From positions 38,007,141 through 38,071,140 of the forward strand of contig OZ024857.1 in the NCBI GenBank assembly GCA_964017155.1: DNA of 64,000 nt, written 5' to 3'. Source of the stretch: Oasisia sp. SBJ-2009. Taxonomy: Eukaryota > Annelida > Polychaeta > Sabellida > Siboglinidae. How positions within the stretch are numbered: position 1 is the first letter of the stretch; each line of letters begins with the position of its first letter. The notes below the pieces were generated by a model. That model was not told where the DNA came from, made no database searches, and saw nothing but the letters and a program-made list of their open reading frames with translations. This document shows, one piece after another, positions 1-20,400 of the stretch. Position numbers and translations under genes: made by a program.

Positions 1-675
1 ACCACGAGAACGGGCACAGAAGGCGACCAACAATGCATTTTGAACCACTGTGTTTGCCAGAAGCTTCCGCCAATCCTTTTCCAGCTCGTGTCACATGACT
101 TTGGTCATGTGATGTACCAATAACGATTTGACTACTGATGAAGATCGTTGAATACGATTGAAATATCCAGTTCGAAAATGTTATGGCTATTAACAACTTC
201 TAATTTGATGCTCTAAATATTTGAAGATTGTTCTTAATTGACAATACACACCGCGCTCGAGGCATGTTTTGCACACACTGCATACATAATCGCAATCATG
301 ACTGAGATATTATCCTCTATTTCATAGATGTATATATATATACGTACCACCTTGTCGTTGCAGACATGGCAGTGATCCTATATATTGTATTTGCTAAAGC
401 TGGCACAGTGTTGTTTTACAGACATGCGATTAGTAAGTTTGCACCATTTTCGATATCCACACCGCTTGTATGTAGCACTTGCAGCGAAATCAAATCTAGA
501 CGAGTCCGTGATCGGAACATCAAAATCTGCTTCAGAGCAGTTCGATGTCATTTCGGACTCATTACACATTACGCTTTATACAGTTATGCAGCTGTTTGAA
601 CTATGAATCGGGACAGCAAAGCAAATGGCTGTGTTAGTGTTACTAGTTATGTATTAAACGCTGTGATTTCTCTGG
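1..675. other. Intergenic DNA, nothing recognised
   Basis: No exon with supporting splice sites, no RNA gene and no repeat was recognised. Short open frames around 366-606 overlap each other on both strands and show no family resemblance. Confidence 0.5.
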
Positions 676-3600
676 TCATTCAATCAATCAATCAATCAAA
701 TTTTATTTCGTAACAACAAGGATACATATACATTAGCAATCAAAACAAAAACAAAAAGTGTTGTTACGTGGTGGTCACATGGCACATAATGTGCCGTCTT
801 CCTGTGACCCCAAAACATTAAAAAAATACAGACACATTTATACGTATACAAGAAAAAATATTAAATCGTTGTTCTCAATATAATTAATTTGACGATATGA
901 TTTATTTTACAACTGACTTGACAACGGACTGGGAAAATAAAAAAACCTTTGTAAATCCAAACAGTTTGTCTTTTTGAATAAACGATTTTAGTTACACTCT
1001 ACACATCTGGGATTTAGGCAATGCACTTGGTTAAGGTAGCTAGATAGATATTGTTTAGATATCACATATTTGAATTTATGTCTGGATTTGAGGTTTTGAA
1101 TAGTATATTCAAGGTTATTCCATAGTTTTGTAAAATGATGTAAAGGTAACTTAGAAGAAAAATTTGTTCTGGGCTTTCCTGTACGTATTTGGTTATGTTG
1201 TCTGGTAATTCTGGTGTTAGTGGCTAGATTATATGTTGGTATATAATGTTCGAAGGATTTAGGCAGTGTTTTATGGTAATAGTCAAACATAAATAATGAG
1301 ACATGCAACTTGTGTATATCAGTGATTTTAAGTATATTTTCAGATTTAAAAATAGGATCGGTGTGACTTCTATATCGTTTGTTGTTAATTATTCGTAAGG
1401 CACGTTTTTGTAAGGTTTGCAACTTTATTACTGTGCTTCCATTTCCCCAAGCTTGTAACCCATAAGTTAAATGACTTTGAATTAAAGTATAACAGAGAGT
1501 TTTTAAAGCATTGTGTGGCAAGAAATGTTTCAGTCTGTTAATTGCAAAAATTGCTCTAGATATCTTAGAACTGATTATATTAATATGTTTTTTTCCATGT
1601 TAAGTGTTTATCAATATGTATTCCTAAAAACTTGACCGATTCGTCTTTGTTATCCTTTCCAATATGACTAACATTTTCATTGTTTATTTTGATACAGTTA
1701 TTCACCTGATATTTGTTATTCGGTGGGCTAAATATGCAAAAATTTGTTTTTTTAACATTCAATGCAAGTTTATTAGCACACAAGTAATCGCACAAATGTT
1801 TTAATTCTTGGTTTATGTTGTTAATTAAAGTATCAATATGAGGACCTGATTTGTATACAGTTGTGTCATCAGCAAAAGACAATAAATTTAAGGACGTAGA
1901 ATTAATTATATCATTGATATAAATCAGAAATAAGATTGGTCCAAGTACGGATCCTTGGGGCACTCCACTTGTTATGTTTTTCTTAGAAGACTTACATTTG
2001 TGTATTTCAGTGTACTGTTTTCGATTCGATAAGTAACTGGCAAACCATTTATTACTTAATCCTCGAATTCCATAGAAATGTAATTTATACAGCAAAATGT
2101 CATGATCTATTGTATCAAATGCCTTTGAAAGGTCCAGAAACACAGCCAATGTAGGGTCTTTTGTTATTTTATCATTTGCAATTGAAATGTCTTTTAGCAA
2201 ATTCAATATTGGGTAAATTGTAGAGTGTTTTGCTCGAAACCCATACTGATGTTTATACAAAATGTTATAGTTTTCTAGAAACACCATCAGTCTATTGCAT
2301 ACCATTTTTTCCATTATTTTAGAAATCGCAGGTAAGATACTTATAGGTCTATAATTGTTAAACATTTTGGTGTTACCTGATTTGTAAACGGGCACAACTT
2401 TGGCAATTTTCAAGTTTTCTGGAACAGTTCCCGTGACAATGGATTGATTTAGGATATGCTCAAGCGGAGTGCTTATTTCATGTATTGTCGCTTGTAACAG
2501 TTTAGTGGATATACCATCGACACCTTCTGTGCATTTAGTTTTTAAATTACGTACAATATGTTCTATTTCTGTTTTTTTGCGTAGGATGCATGAAAAAATT
2601 GACGGGATAGTTTCCCTTTAGGTGTTCTTCGAATTGCTTAACAGGAACATCTATTGAATCACTTATTGTTGTACTTATTCCAACAAAAAAATTATTAAAT
2701 TCTTCTGTGATATGTTTCATATGTGTTTCCTCATGTCCATTTATTATGAAGGTTTCAGGGAACTGAAATAATTATTTTTGTTTATGCATTGCTTGACGTA
2801 GTATAGCCCATGTTTCTTTAATGCTATGTTTGCGTACTTCTAGCATTTCTGTATAATACGCACTTTTTGCTGCTCGTTTGACCTTATTAAAAACTCTACA
2901 ATATTCTTTGTATTTGTTGATCGCTTCTGGGCTAGCTCTACTTAGTTTCTTTCGAAGTAACTTTGCTTTATTTAGGGACGAAGTCAATATACCCGAAGTA
3001 ATCCAAGGTTCTCGTTTAATATATTTTTTCTTAACCTTCACATGTTTAACTGGGCAGGATATTTCGAACAGTGATTTGTATATTATCATGAAATTATCAT
3101 AAGCTTCATCCACATCAACTGTGGATAACACAGTTGAGAAATCGGCCATATGTAATTGATTTCTAAAGGATGCAATGTTTCTTGGGTTCAACTGTCGCAC
3201 CTGCCTATATGCTGAATTTTGGGGACGAGGTGTACCATATATTATGTGAAATATGGCAAAATGATCGGCTATATCAGTGATTAGAATTCCCGATTCATGA
3301 TTAGGGTGAGAATGAGTTGAATATATGTGATCTATAAGTGTTGCAGAGTTTGCCGTTATTCGTGTTGGTTTGGTAATATACGGTATAAACCCTTGGGATA
3401 TTACATTATCTATGAAGTCATTTGTTTTTTTGTGGGTAACAAAGTTTAACAAATTAATGTTGTAATCACCCATCAAATAAGCGACTTTATTTTCATTTGA
3501 TATTTTATCCTGTATTTCTATTATTTTGCTCATAAACATATCTATGTCTGCACGAGGAGCTGAATTTGGACGATATACTACACCTACTACAATTGGTTTA

Positions 3601-4125
3601 TTTTTATTATTTTGAACTTAAAAAAATATAGATTCAAAAACGTGGGGAATAAATATAGAGAGATCTTCACGTTTAGTGTATGTAAAGCTATCGTTAATAT
3701 ATATACCAACTCCACCATGCCCATCGTCATTTTGCAATCTAGTGTTAAACAGTAAACTGTGGTATCCATTTATATTGTATTGCTGAGAATCCCGTATTCT
3801 AAATATTTCTGTTAAGGCAATCATATCAAGTTTGAGGCCACCTGATGATAAGTTGCAAAATAATTCTTGCACAGAATCCCAGTGCGCCTCTAAGCTGCGA
3901 CAATTTATGCATAACATTGATAAAGAAACTTTATCACTCTGGAAAGCGTTTGAGAATTCAACCGTGGTCAAATATTTACACTCATTGGGATTTAAAGAAA
4001 GGGGTGAATCATTATATATATTATCTTCATTATAATTAATTTCAGTATATAAATTTGCAAAGTCAAAGTTTCCATTTGTTTGGATTCGGTCTAAGTTAAT
4101 ATTGTCATCCATTTAGAAAAAATAT
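676..4125 (-). mobile_element. Decayed non-LTR retrotransposon (LINE, CR1/Jockey superfamily)
   Basis: This is a nearly full-length LINE on the minus strand. An apurinic endonuclease-like domain begins around 4112-3618 and continues in another frame at 3539-2772, where GDYNINLL and a later DHIYSTH segment resemble endonuclease motifs. The reverse transcriptase is at 2413-1580, with an NYRPIS motif, an SGVPQGSVLGP motif and the catalytic FADD box. A C-terminal segment with a YGLQAWGN motif lies at 1521-988. Reading frames are broken between these blocks, so the copy is dead. The 3' end carries tandem ATTG units (CAAT on the plus strand, about 680-700). The element is more AT-rich than the genes around it. 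The clade within the CR1/Jockey group is inferred from motif style only. Confidence 0.9.
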
Positions 4126-5530
4126 AGAAGGTATCATATTAAGCCAATTGCCCCAGTCCGTCGTTATTACACTACTACCAGAAGCGACATAAAATATCTT
4201 ACGAAAACAACAGTAATGCAAAACAATAATTAGGTTAGAACAGTCTGCGTAGCATGGCTTCGTAACATTCATAGTAATTGTATGTGTAATAGTAGACAAC
4301 AGTAAAAGTATACGTACATATATCTGTAGTAATACAAAGAACATAAGGGAACAAAATAGTAAAGACAGCAAGCTGGCTGGACTTCCACTTTGTATGACAT
4401 AATTATATGCCTAATGCGAAAAATCATAATAATAAACAAATGCAACATATAACCACCGAGGTGAAGTAACACTAATGACCATACACAGAACACAGCGAAC
4501 ATTGTTCCTGTTGTAGTATATATAGATACATCAGTGCAAGCTATGCTTTAACATTTAAAATAACGTGTTTTTTTTTTACAATGTTCATACCCGACCATCT
4601 ATAGAAAAATAAACAGTCTTAGAGGGTTGCTATGTTTATGTCAAATATAAATTATTCATACTTTAGTCAACCCTTAGTCAACCATACCATTCATCGCATA
4701 TTTGTTATTCTAGGTAACAGTGCAAACAAATTAACTTATAGTGTTGAAATCAACGAATACCTCAAAAATGAGCCAATAATGTAATTCGTCCAACAGTGTC
4801 ACAAACCGAAGTCATTAAAACTCGGGGCACACGAGCACTCGTATAATTAACACTTAGTTGCGTCACCTTTACCAATCCTCTAACACAGAGACCAGCGCCT
4901 GCAAGCAATTGCCCTTTACCCTTTACCGCCCATACGGCTAGCACACACGAAAACATCCGACGATAACACCTATAATTATAGTCACATGTTCAAAGTCGAA
5001 ACACAATGAGCTCTCGTATAACAAAGGCAAAACTAGTAATTGTTTAATTTACAAACGAACATTTCATCAGTTTATCTTCTAAAAACGTATCGGCAGGAAA
5101 GTTTAAACAATTACTACTAATTCTAATAGTCACTTTTTATATTGCTATATGTGTTATCTACAATGATGCACACTATTATATTATAAAGCCTGTATGACGC
5201 TTAGGAAGGAATACATTTTTAAGGGTTATAACAATTTGAAATTTGAGATTGTTAGATCATTATCTAATGAAGACAGTTTATCATGTTTATGGCAATTAAT
5301 GTATTAACAGAAATAATGAAATACTTCATTTACCACTGTGTAAAATAAATTAAAATAGCGTTCTTCTGTATCATGTTATAAAAACGTTTTCCCAAAAATT
5401 ATGAATGTGCAGTCCATAGCATAATAACTTTATTAGAGCAATTCATTATTATACTTAATGGTTATAATGGTTATATATGACGCAATAAAAATGAAAACTA
5501 ACAAACAGGCCAAATACCAACAATTAACTC
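4126..5530. other. AT-rich intergenic DNA, nothing recognised
   Basis: No convincing coding exon, RNA gene or repeat. Open frames on the minus strand at 4105-4502 and 4762-4956 are low-complexity hydrophobic translations without family resemblance. Confidence 0.5.
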
Positions 5531-5561
5531 AAGGAACTTTCCTTTCTTTGTGTTAGCAGTT

Positions 5562-5873
5562 CTACATTTTCGGGAGGTCCTGATCCGTGACGATCTCCTT
5601 TACCGTACCAATGTTGGTCTTGATTAGGACCCGACCCGCGTAGGTCCAACAGTCTGCTATTTGCTTCTGGCGTTTCAGCTGACGCGTGCGATACGCCAGC
5701 ATGGCTCGCTTGGCCGTCAGGTCCTCGTTGACATGGATCTGGTTGTCCTTGAATTGCCGATTGTACTCCTTCAGGCGGGTGCGCGCCCGAAACACTTCGC
5801 CACGCACCGCTTCGCTTCGGAAGCGAACAATCATTGCCCGCTTGCGCGGACGGCCCTGCTCGTCCTTCTTCGG
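5562..5873 (-). mobile_element. LINE ORF1-like protein fragment
   Basis: A minus-strand frame of about 100 codons, open from roughly 5873 to a stop at 5562, begins with a basic stretch (GRPRKRAMIVRFRSE) and continues with VFRARTRLKEYN, IHVNEDLTAKRAMLAYRTR and a final WTYAGRVLIKT segment. This order (basic lead, RARxxLK, INEDL, RxxL, strand ending in hydrophobics) is what I associate with the C-terminal nucleic-acid-binding part of LINE ORF1 proteins common in marine invertebrate genomes. It is short, isolated and GC-rich relative to its surroundings, so it is most likely a relic. A host gene exon is possible but less likely. The overlapping 117-codon frame on the same strand is a shadow. Confidence 0.55.
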
Positions 5874-5879
5874 TCATTT

Positions 5880-6970
5880 CGTTATATGCCGCAGTATTTC
5901 TCTCTTCCCTATCTAGAACACGTGGTCTTTATAGCAAATTACAACGTTTTAAATGCATTTAGCGCGAAAATAAGTACCACCTGCCATGCCGTAGTTGTGG
6001 AAGTATATTACCGTGACAAATGAATATACGATACCTTAGTTTTTCCATTTTCTAGTTGACGTTTAGAAACAACCATTACATAGTGCGAGTTGTTTGTTCT
6101 ACATGATTTGCCAACGGGTTTTATTCAAAACAGTATTCACGTTTCGTGCCATGAATTGAAAGTCAACCCGCTTTCCACACGAGACATCTTCAAACGTATA
6201 GGTTGATTCGTGACCTCCTTTGTTCTTCATCGTTTCATATGTCAGCCGCTGCAATCAGTGTCATTCTGACGTCAAGTGATGTGAGAACTAAAACCTCTTA
6301 GTAAAAACTAATTATCGAAGTTGTGTGTAGATTACAAGGACGAAACCATTGTGAATATGTGTATTTTAATAATTGTGTCCACTTTTCTCATTACAAATAT
6401 ACGACTGTGGTCGTCCAATCCTGACTCCTTGTGGCCATTGTCTCAATCCCCCCCCCTAAAAACCCATTTCCTTTCCTTTACTTTCGGTATCTATCTATCA
6501 AGATTTTGTCGGCCGTCCTTTTCGTCTTAGCCCATTTGGATTCATATGATGTTAGCTGCAGATTTGCCAAAATGCTCCTCATCCACTCACGTGTTCTTCT
6601 TTAATCTTATACGCATATTTATTTATGAACTCATTTTTCCCCCGAGCCAAACATGATTTTCTTGTTTATTCGTTAGTTTCAGCACAAATGTAACACCTAT
6701 ATTTTGCCTAGGTAGTTAGTAGTTTATATAGCTTTGTTTAGAAACTTGCAGAACTCAAACATTACATCATACAGGCAGTTTATTTAACTATATTGTAGAG
6801 ACATGCATTGATTAATTAGGTCAGTAATTGTCAATGACCTAGCTGGCCTTGATTTATGAATCGGTTACGCCATCTAGTGGATCTCTCATAGGTACCAGTT
6901 CTTTGAAGTGTACTGTTTTCTATGTTTTGACATTTTGATGATGTTACTGTGTTGCAGTCAGAACGTCGCC
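5880..6970. promoter_or_regulatory. Upstream region of the elevenin gene
   Basis: No coding exon recognised. Since 6971 is the predicted start codon of the elevenin precursor, any promoter and 5' UTR (or a further non-coding exon) should lie here. I see no unambiguous TATA or initiator element that I would place precisely. Confidence 0.3.
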
Positions 6971-13753
<6,783 letters not shown>

Positions 13754-16370
13754 GACGCCGCCGAATTACAACTCGCGAAATTGTTCACTCATCAAGAATG
13801 TTCAACTAGGCTCCCAAGAATACCCCCGAAAGCGATGGATGTAGCTGTGCATCGGCTCAAACGTGCAACTTATCCGGCGGCGTCGTCTTGTTCGCTTTTC
13901 GTTCGATGTGTCGACGTAATTTTGTCAAGAACGCTGCTTATAGTCAGGGCATGTCTCCCTATCGCCAACATTGTGTAGTTGTTGCCAGACATCCGACCTT
14001 GCGTTGGCTGTTCACGAACGTGTTAAAAAAAGGTCATAGAATATGTCGTCGTTTTATTACATACTGCCATTTTAATGAAACGCAAGTTGTTTTGCAAAAC
14101 GAATGGACGGAGTTTGCTGCAATTTGCTAGAACGAGAGTAATGGATGTCACGTGATATCATCGCGACGAGAACATTATTTGAACTTGTCTGCAACTCCTG
14201 CATAAAGTGTGGTTACTAGAGGTGTCTCGCGTTCTAAATGTGTCATTGCCACTATTTTCTAGGCGCAGGTTTGTCAGAACATCGATTACTCTACTACGGA
14301 CTATTTTGGGGACATGCAAACAGAGAGATAATTAATTAAAGCAAGTGGGAGAAACATCAATGGTCGTTGCACATGGCATTTTCCCTATGGTGAGGTCCAT
14401 ATAGCTTTCAACATAATTGTCGATGCATAGGGAGTTCAAAGGGACGTAAAAAATCACCCTTCCATTCAGTTTTTTCTTAGTCTCGTTTTAGAACACATGA
14501 CCTAGATTCAGCATCCACTAGATGTAGCCCATGTTTGCTGTTTGGTATGTTTTAAACTGTAGTTTTGGTTAGATAATCGGATAATGTGGCTAAATATGTT
14601 GGCAATATATTATATAATATTTGATAGTATTGTGTTGAAATGTTGCGTAATTCACATATTCATGTGTGAACAACGTTGAACCGAGTTCAGGAATAGCTAA
14701 GCCAGTTTATGGAGAATGTTCAATATTCGATGATTGTGTAACTGTTGATAGATATTGTAGGCTTACCTTTAGTGGAGGTAGAACTAGATTATACCATATA
14801 CATTTATTAAATAGGCATCGTAGATTGGCATAAAATGTATTTGCCATAAATAACTCGTACACATGACTCGGTGTGCGTGCGTTCCAGTAATATGTTACGT
14901 AATCGCTTGCTGTGTAAATATGTTAGCTTTTAGTTATTTATTGAATACGTCTGCTAAAACATTAAAAAAATATGTTGACTTATCAATGATGGTTTGAATG
15001 AACTACCAAATGCCAAACTGTTGCGTTTATGTAATGTTGCATTACGCATGCATTTAAATGCCAACGACACTCTGCCGAATGCAGTCTAGCACTTACACTA
15101 GCCTTTTGTTGGTATGCGCCGTCAGAGTGGAAAAAAGTCCAACATTCATATAACGCCAATTCAGAGTTCTACCTAGAAGAGGTATACAATCATACTTCCG
15201 GACTACATCCATCTGAGCTGTACATTTGCAATTGTTGATGTGAATCAGCCAGAAGTTGTTAGACTTATGTAATTTATTATATTACTATATCCTTGGGTAA
15301 TATACTCGTTCTGATGATGGACCAGCCATAACATTCACGCTCTGATAACAGCAGATATTTTAAAGAAGTCTTCAGTAGAATGGTGTTGTATCATCAAAGA
15401 AGGTATAATAATATACAGCAGTTGGTGAATAAGGGTATATCATCTATAACGCATTCAGTTGTCCTGATTTAGTCTAAACAATCAGGGGCGTAGTTTCATT
15501 CGACCGTGGATTGATATGTAATGTACAATTGTGCAGACACATAATATGTTCTCTGCGTCTGTTATATTCCCTCCATACCAGTAACATGTACCTCAACAAT
15601 TCGCTGATTCCTTTGCCATATTTCCTATTTCATGGAGTGGTTTATATGATTTAATTTTGTGGCCGGTGTGTAGTGCATATACTATGTATTAAGAAACAAC
15701 ATGACCATTAAAATACTATTTCGTGTAAGTTTTGTTGTCGCAATTGTATTTAGACGTCAGTTATCGGATGTTGCATATCAGTAGAACCATTACACGAACA
15801 TGTATACGTCTTACACACGAGGATGACAGAAGACCCCACAGCACGTTGCGAAAGTAACTACATAAAATACAGCGTACTACCTAAAGTACTGGTTTCGGCT
15901 AAAATTTGAAAATCACGATCTGGCCTTACCACTGAAGATTGGTTTCATTATGCTGATATAGGTAAAGAAAGATTTACAGTGATATCCAATTTACAATTAT
16001 ATATCTGACCATCCTGCTCACCGATGTCAGTACCTACGTTGTGCATAAACCCCACAGTCTCCGAAGCACCGCAGCCAAGGCCACCACCGATGTACAACAT
16101 CATAGGCGGGTTGATCGATACTATTCCCAAGAAAGGCACCCTTGTGCCAGCCTCCAGACTGAGAGGTAACCCTGAGAGGTCCCTTACTCCCGCACTGACT
16201 CCCACATGCATTCCTTCTTCCCTTCTACAATATGATAGTGGAATCAGATCCCGGAAATGAGCCTTTCTACGAGTTACCGGCCTTCAAAACTGCCACTGAG
16301 ACCTGGCTACGAACACCAGGCTCACACTAGGATTACCTACAGCAAGCACCACCCACTGTGGATAGTTCCC
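13754..16370. other. Region downstream of elevenin, nothing recognised
   Basis: The elevenin 3' UTR must begin here, but I cannot place its poly(A) site. No coding exon, RNA gene or obvious repeat was recognised across 2.6 kb. Confidence 0.5.
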
Positions 16371-16375
16371 TGTAG

Positions 16376-16706
16376 AAAGAGCGCAATGGCTCAGGGGTAG
16401 AGCTCCGGACTCTCGACTAAGAGAACCCGGGTTCGAATCCTGTGCTGCGGTGTTAAAACCTTGGGCAAGATTTTTCATTCTACATTGCTCCAGTTCACTC
16501 AGCTGTATAAATGAGTACCTGGCAATAGAAAGTGATGGATATGTGTACGCGCAGCCTTTCGCACATTAATTGTAGCATGTGGCTGGATGCTTCCCAGAGA
16601 AGTTGAGATGGTATTTGATTGAACAGGTCTGCCGGGGAAGTAAAGTGTAAAAGCGCTTTGAGCAGTCCTATTGACTGGATACTGCGCTATATAAAACCTT
16701 ACCTTA
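16376..16706 (+). mobile_element. tRNA-derived SINE with LINE-like 3' tail
   Basis: The 5' head (about 16378-16451) carries an A box (TGGCTCAGGGGTAGAGC) and a B box (GGTTCGAATCC) at tRNA-like spacing, with an imperfect anticodon arm between them. This is an RNA polymerase III promoter of a tRNA-derived SINE, not a working tRNA. A body of about 230 bp follows, with the CAGCTGTATAAATGAGTACC segment seen in invertebrate tRNA SINEs. The 3' end reads GCGCTATATAAAA, the same ending as LINE copies at 31930-31945 and 51663-51680 here, which suggests mobilisation by that LINE family. Confidence 0.85.
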
Positions 16707-17136
16707 GAGGGATGACCACATTACACATAAGAAGAAGAGGTTAAAAAGAAAAGAACTGTTTCGTCCAGGAATGCTGGAATCACTAAACAAATTGGAATGT
16801 CTAGACTTCATTATTATTTATTTATATCGTCGGGTTGCAAGAACCAAAACGTTATGAAGTTCTTTATTATCTCAGTTAGACATGGATTACGACCTTTTTG
16901 TGATATTTAAAAACATGTGATAGACCCTACTTGTAGTAGTTCGAGTCTCTTCGTAGCATTGTAAAAAATACATCGGCTGGTGCCACGTGACACAATCTGC
17001 ATGGTATTCCAGTGTGAGCCTCTCCGTCATAATTCGGCGTAGTTTTGTTTACACCTCCTGTTCTTAACACCGGTTCTGCTACGCGACGTTGTTTCACGTA
17101 ACCAGCGGCCGCGGCTGCCGATTACGTCGATGGCGC
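16707..17136. other. Short intergenic stretch, nothing recognised
   Basis: No feature seen apart from the possible 3' UTR of the minus-strand membrane protein gene that ends at 17137. Confidence 0.4.
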
Positions 17137-17427
17137 TCAGCACAGCCACATGATGGAGTACAGGAACATCATGATGCCAGCGAGAGACAGCAGTGTGAAG
17201 GTGGCATTCAGCAGTTTGTGCGCCTTTAGGTTCGGGAAGTCGGACGGGAAGATGAGGAGGTCTGAGCCGGACACGATGAGGCAGCACACGGCTAGCAGGA
17301 GAAGGACGACGCCCACCGCCGTCCGTTGGTGTTTGTGCCGCTCGAACAGCTCCTGGTTGTCGGGCGTCATGGCGTGAGTGTCCCACCGGAAGAGTTCATA
17401 GTTCGTCGGTCTTGTGCCGGCTGCCAT
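17137..17427 (-). CDS. Small two-helix membrane protein of unknown function
   Basis: A GC-rich minus-strand frame encodes 96 residues from the ATG at 17427, read MAAGTRPTNYELFRWD, to a TGA. A polar N-terminal third with TPDNQELFERHKHQR is followed by a transmembrane segment at about residues 35-54 (VVLLLLAVCCLIVSGSDLL), a short PSDFPNLKAHK loop, and a second hydrophobic segment ending SLAGIMMFLYSIMWLC. An upstream in-frame ATG at 17454 would add nine residues, but a CCGCAG at about 17446 resembles a splice acceptor, so the upstream part is probably intron. Composition, a coherent two-pass topology and the elevated GC support a real gene. I do not recognise the family. A fragment of a larger protein is possible. 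Confidence 0.55.
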   Translation of the reverse strand: MAAGTRPTNYELFRWDTHAMTPDNQELFERHKHQRTAVGVVLLLLAVCCLIVSGSDLLIFPSDFPNLKAHKLLNATFTLLSLAGIMMFLYSIMWLC

Positions 17428-20400
17428 CGCGCTCGGGAGCGCTGCGGAATACACACATAAACAGCGCTTATGTAGGTAAACTACTCGTTATGATACAGAG
17501 AGGCATTTCTAAAAAAAATTGTAGTTCAGGCCCGCACCTCGAAACGAACCAAAACGATCCCCTACGGTGACCACGCTTCGCATGGTGTATCTACTGTATA
17601 TGTGCTACAACTCCTACAAGCATGCATTTGTCATGTGATCATAAAGTAATAATTAATGTCAGAAATCTACCCAAATGTATATGTTTTCTTCGAGCCATTA
17701 CTTTCACAGTGAATTAATTTATTGTTTTGTGATCACGTGACAAGTGCATACATGTAGTACAGGTGTAGTAGAAATCCATGTGAAGGTTGGTCACCGTACG
17801 TGATTGTGTTGGTGGTTATTTCGTGCCAGATGGCATGTGTTATAAGCGGAAGTGCGCTGAATTAGTTGTACAACTCTTTCTACAGGTCATGCTGTGGAAA
17901 CCATGATAACGGCATGATACACAAACATCCCAGTATAATTATCCGTTCCACCATTCTCACAAGCGTCGGAGCAGTCAATCCTATTGTAGGTTCAAATAAT
18001 TAATGCTACTAATCGGACATTACATATAACAAGAGCCAAAGTTTCCCGAAAAGAAAATAGTATAATCTTGGTAAGATCATTTTCACTTCAGCATTAGTTG
18101 TGGCGATACAATCAGTTTGATATAATCAACAGTGTCCATTGCTTGCGATTATACGGTGCGCCATTTGAACCAAAAACGTAATAGGAATGCTTGTAGATGT
18201 CACCGTTACTAGATGGGCTCGTATTCTACACGAGTGTCACTGGAGATGTTAGGTGTATCATTCGGATGACTCATTTAATCAACATTATGATATCGACCAA
18301 TCAACCCACTCAGCATTGATCAACATAGCAATATACGCAGACATGGTACGTCGACTTAAATTTTATGGCATCGTAACAGAACCAAAAGAATTGGATTGAG
18401 TTGTAAATGTGGAAAACTGTTTTGTAGCGTACGAAGATTGATCCGTGGTACACTTTTGAATGCATACGCTGACCATGCCCTGTCTCTGTCGTAGTGTGTG
18501 TGTTGTATTTGTATGAAACTAAGTGACCTGAAACGTTTTATTTTGTATTGCGTAGGCATAATTTTGTCTTAACCACTTGTACACTAGTTTTTCAACACTA
18601 CAATGACATGCCAGCATATGATGTACCACGTCAATATATGGGACAGACAGTAAGACAAAAGAATCAGCTAAAAAGATAAACAGTGTTCGTATAAAGTAAT
18701 TCGTTTAGCAACTCTTGCGTTATATTGCATTAGTCACCATCAAATACAGGAAAATGAGCGTGGAGAGATGATCAAAGGATAGAAAAAAGGAGAGCGAAGG
18801 AGAGAAGGATGGAGAAGGTGAATTTAGATTTGAAATATATTTATAAAAGTATGACTGTACCCAACCGAGATTGCATTGGGTGGAGACAATTCGTTCAGAT
18901 GACGGAATCAATTTAGGCCACGTGGAATAAACGAGGAAGACGAAGTGACAAAATACCAGCAGATATGACATGGTTAAACATGTTATATGTGTGTGTGTTT
19001 GGATTTCACTATATTGTTTGGATATTTCCCCCGCGAGACTGCTGGCTGATTGTTTAATCCAACGCATAGTCACTCTGCTCCAAGCAAGAATTCACTGACA
19101 CATGCGAACGTTCTCACGCGCCAGGGGCGCTGCTGATAATTATGCCGTATTAGACACCATCACTCCTGGCACATCCCTTTGCAAAACGATTACGAGGAGT
19201 GTGGCCGGCCGGCGGTGAAATGATTTAGGGTGATTGCAGCCACATGCTGCTTGTGTTACATGCAATGTTTGAAATGTAGCAGCAAATATTGAAATACACA
19301 AAACCGTTCAACTGTTCGCGCGATAGGGCTCACGGGTCATTATACTGGAATTCCCTAAAATGGTATATCCGTCTTCAAATTGGAGCGGTTATTTTCGCTG
19401 TTCCCACGGTTGAAGCAGTCAGGAATTGCGAAGTCAGTAGATCTGAGTAAACAAGTTCGACTCAACTCAATCAAGCATTTCTGATAAAGATTTGGTAGGG
19501 CTAGGTGGCATGGTAAACACCCTGGTTTGCGAGGACGTCTACGAATAGTCACATTTGGTACGCATATGTTGGTTCATTTCGGCTACTTTCGGCTAAAGTA
19601 ACTCACCCGTCATCAAGGCCATTGCGGGAGGCCAGATGGCAGATGTTGTAGTTGCTTCAAAACAATGCGCACGGTTCTATAAATGCACAGGTCGAAGAGG
19701 CGTTGTAAACATTATATATTCATAAATCGTTACATCACAGCTATGTAATGCCTTGCAGTAAGCTTACATCGATGCGTCGCTGACACGTGAGTTTACATTG
19801 ACACTACGACCCCAGACCTCGCGTGCGATGCTCTTCCGGAAACGTGGTACGTGTCGACGTAGACAGGCACGCGTGACGTTGCCTTGTTCCTGTGGTAACG
19901 GCACATTGTCGACGTCAACGTTTCGACTAACGTTGGTGGCGCTTCAGGCAGTCATGACACACGTGTAGTCTGCGAACAAGACGTAGTCGTTCTCCTAAGA
20001 AGGAGAGAATTAGACTTATAGAAAATTGATTCTGTTCGGCGTGTCTGCTATTTCGACCTCGAAGGTTGGTAGACGTAATACGCATCCTACGCCGCGTTCT
20101 CCTCTGCTTAGGGAACAGGAAACATTACAAGATAATGTCGACAACGAATGAAAATATCCATAACTGCGCCCATTTTGAGTAAACATTTAAATAGTCGGAA
20201 AATTATTAGCACTAATTATGTTTATATTTTGGAACATTGATTACGGAAAGTGATGTACACGTGCATATGGGTACGACATTTGCATGGGAGACACAGAACC
20301 CCTGTATTCAGTGGACAAGCACCTGCTTTTGTAATGGCCAGTTGCAAATCTCGAATTATCCGGCCATTGGCGCAGACATAACTGTTTGAGAAAGCCATAC

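Noticed and set aside
16378..16451. Functional tRNA gene
   Set aside because: A and B boxes are present, but the anticodon arm is imperfect, there is no good acceptor stem, and a SINE body follows.
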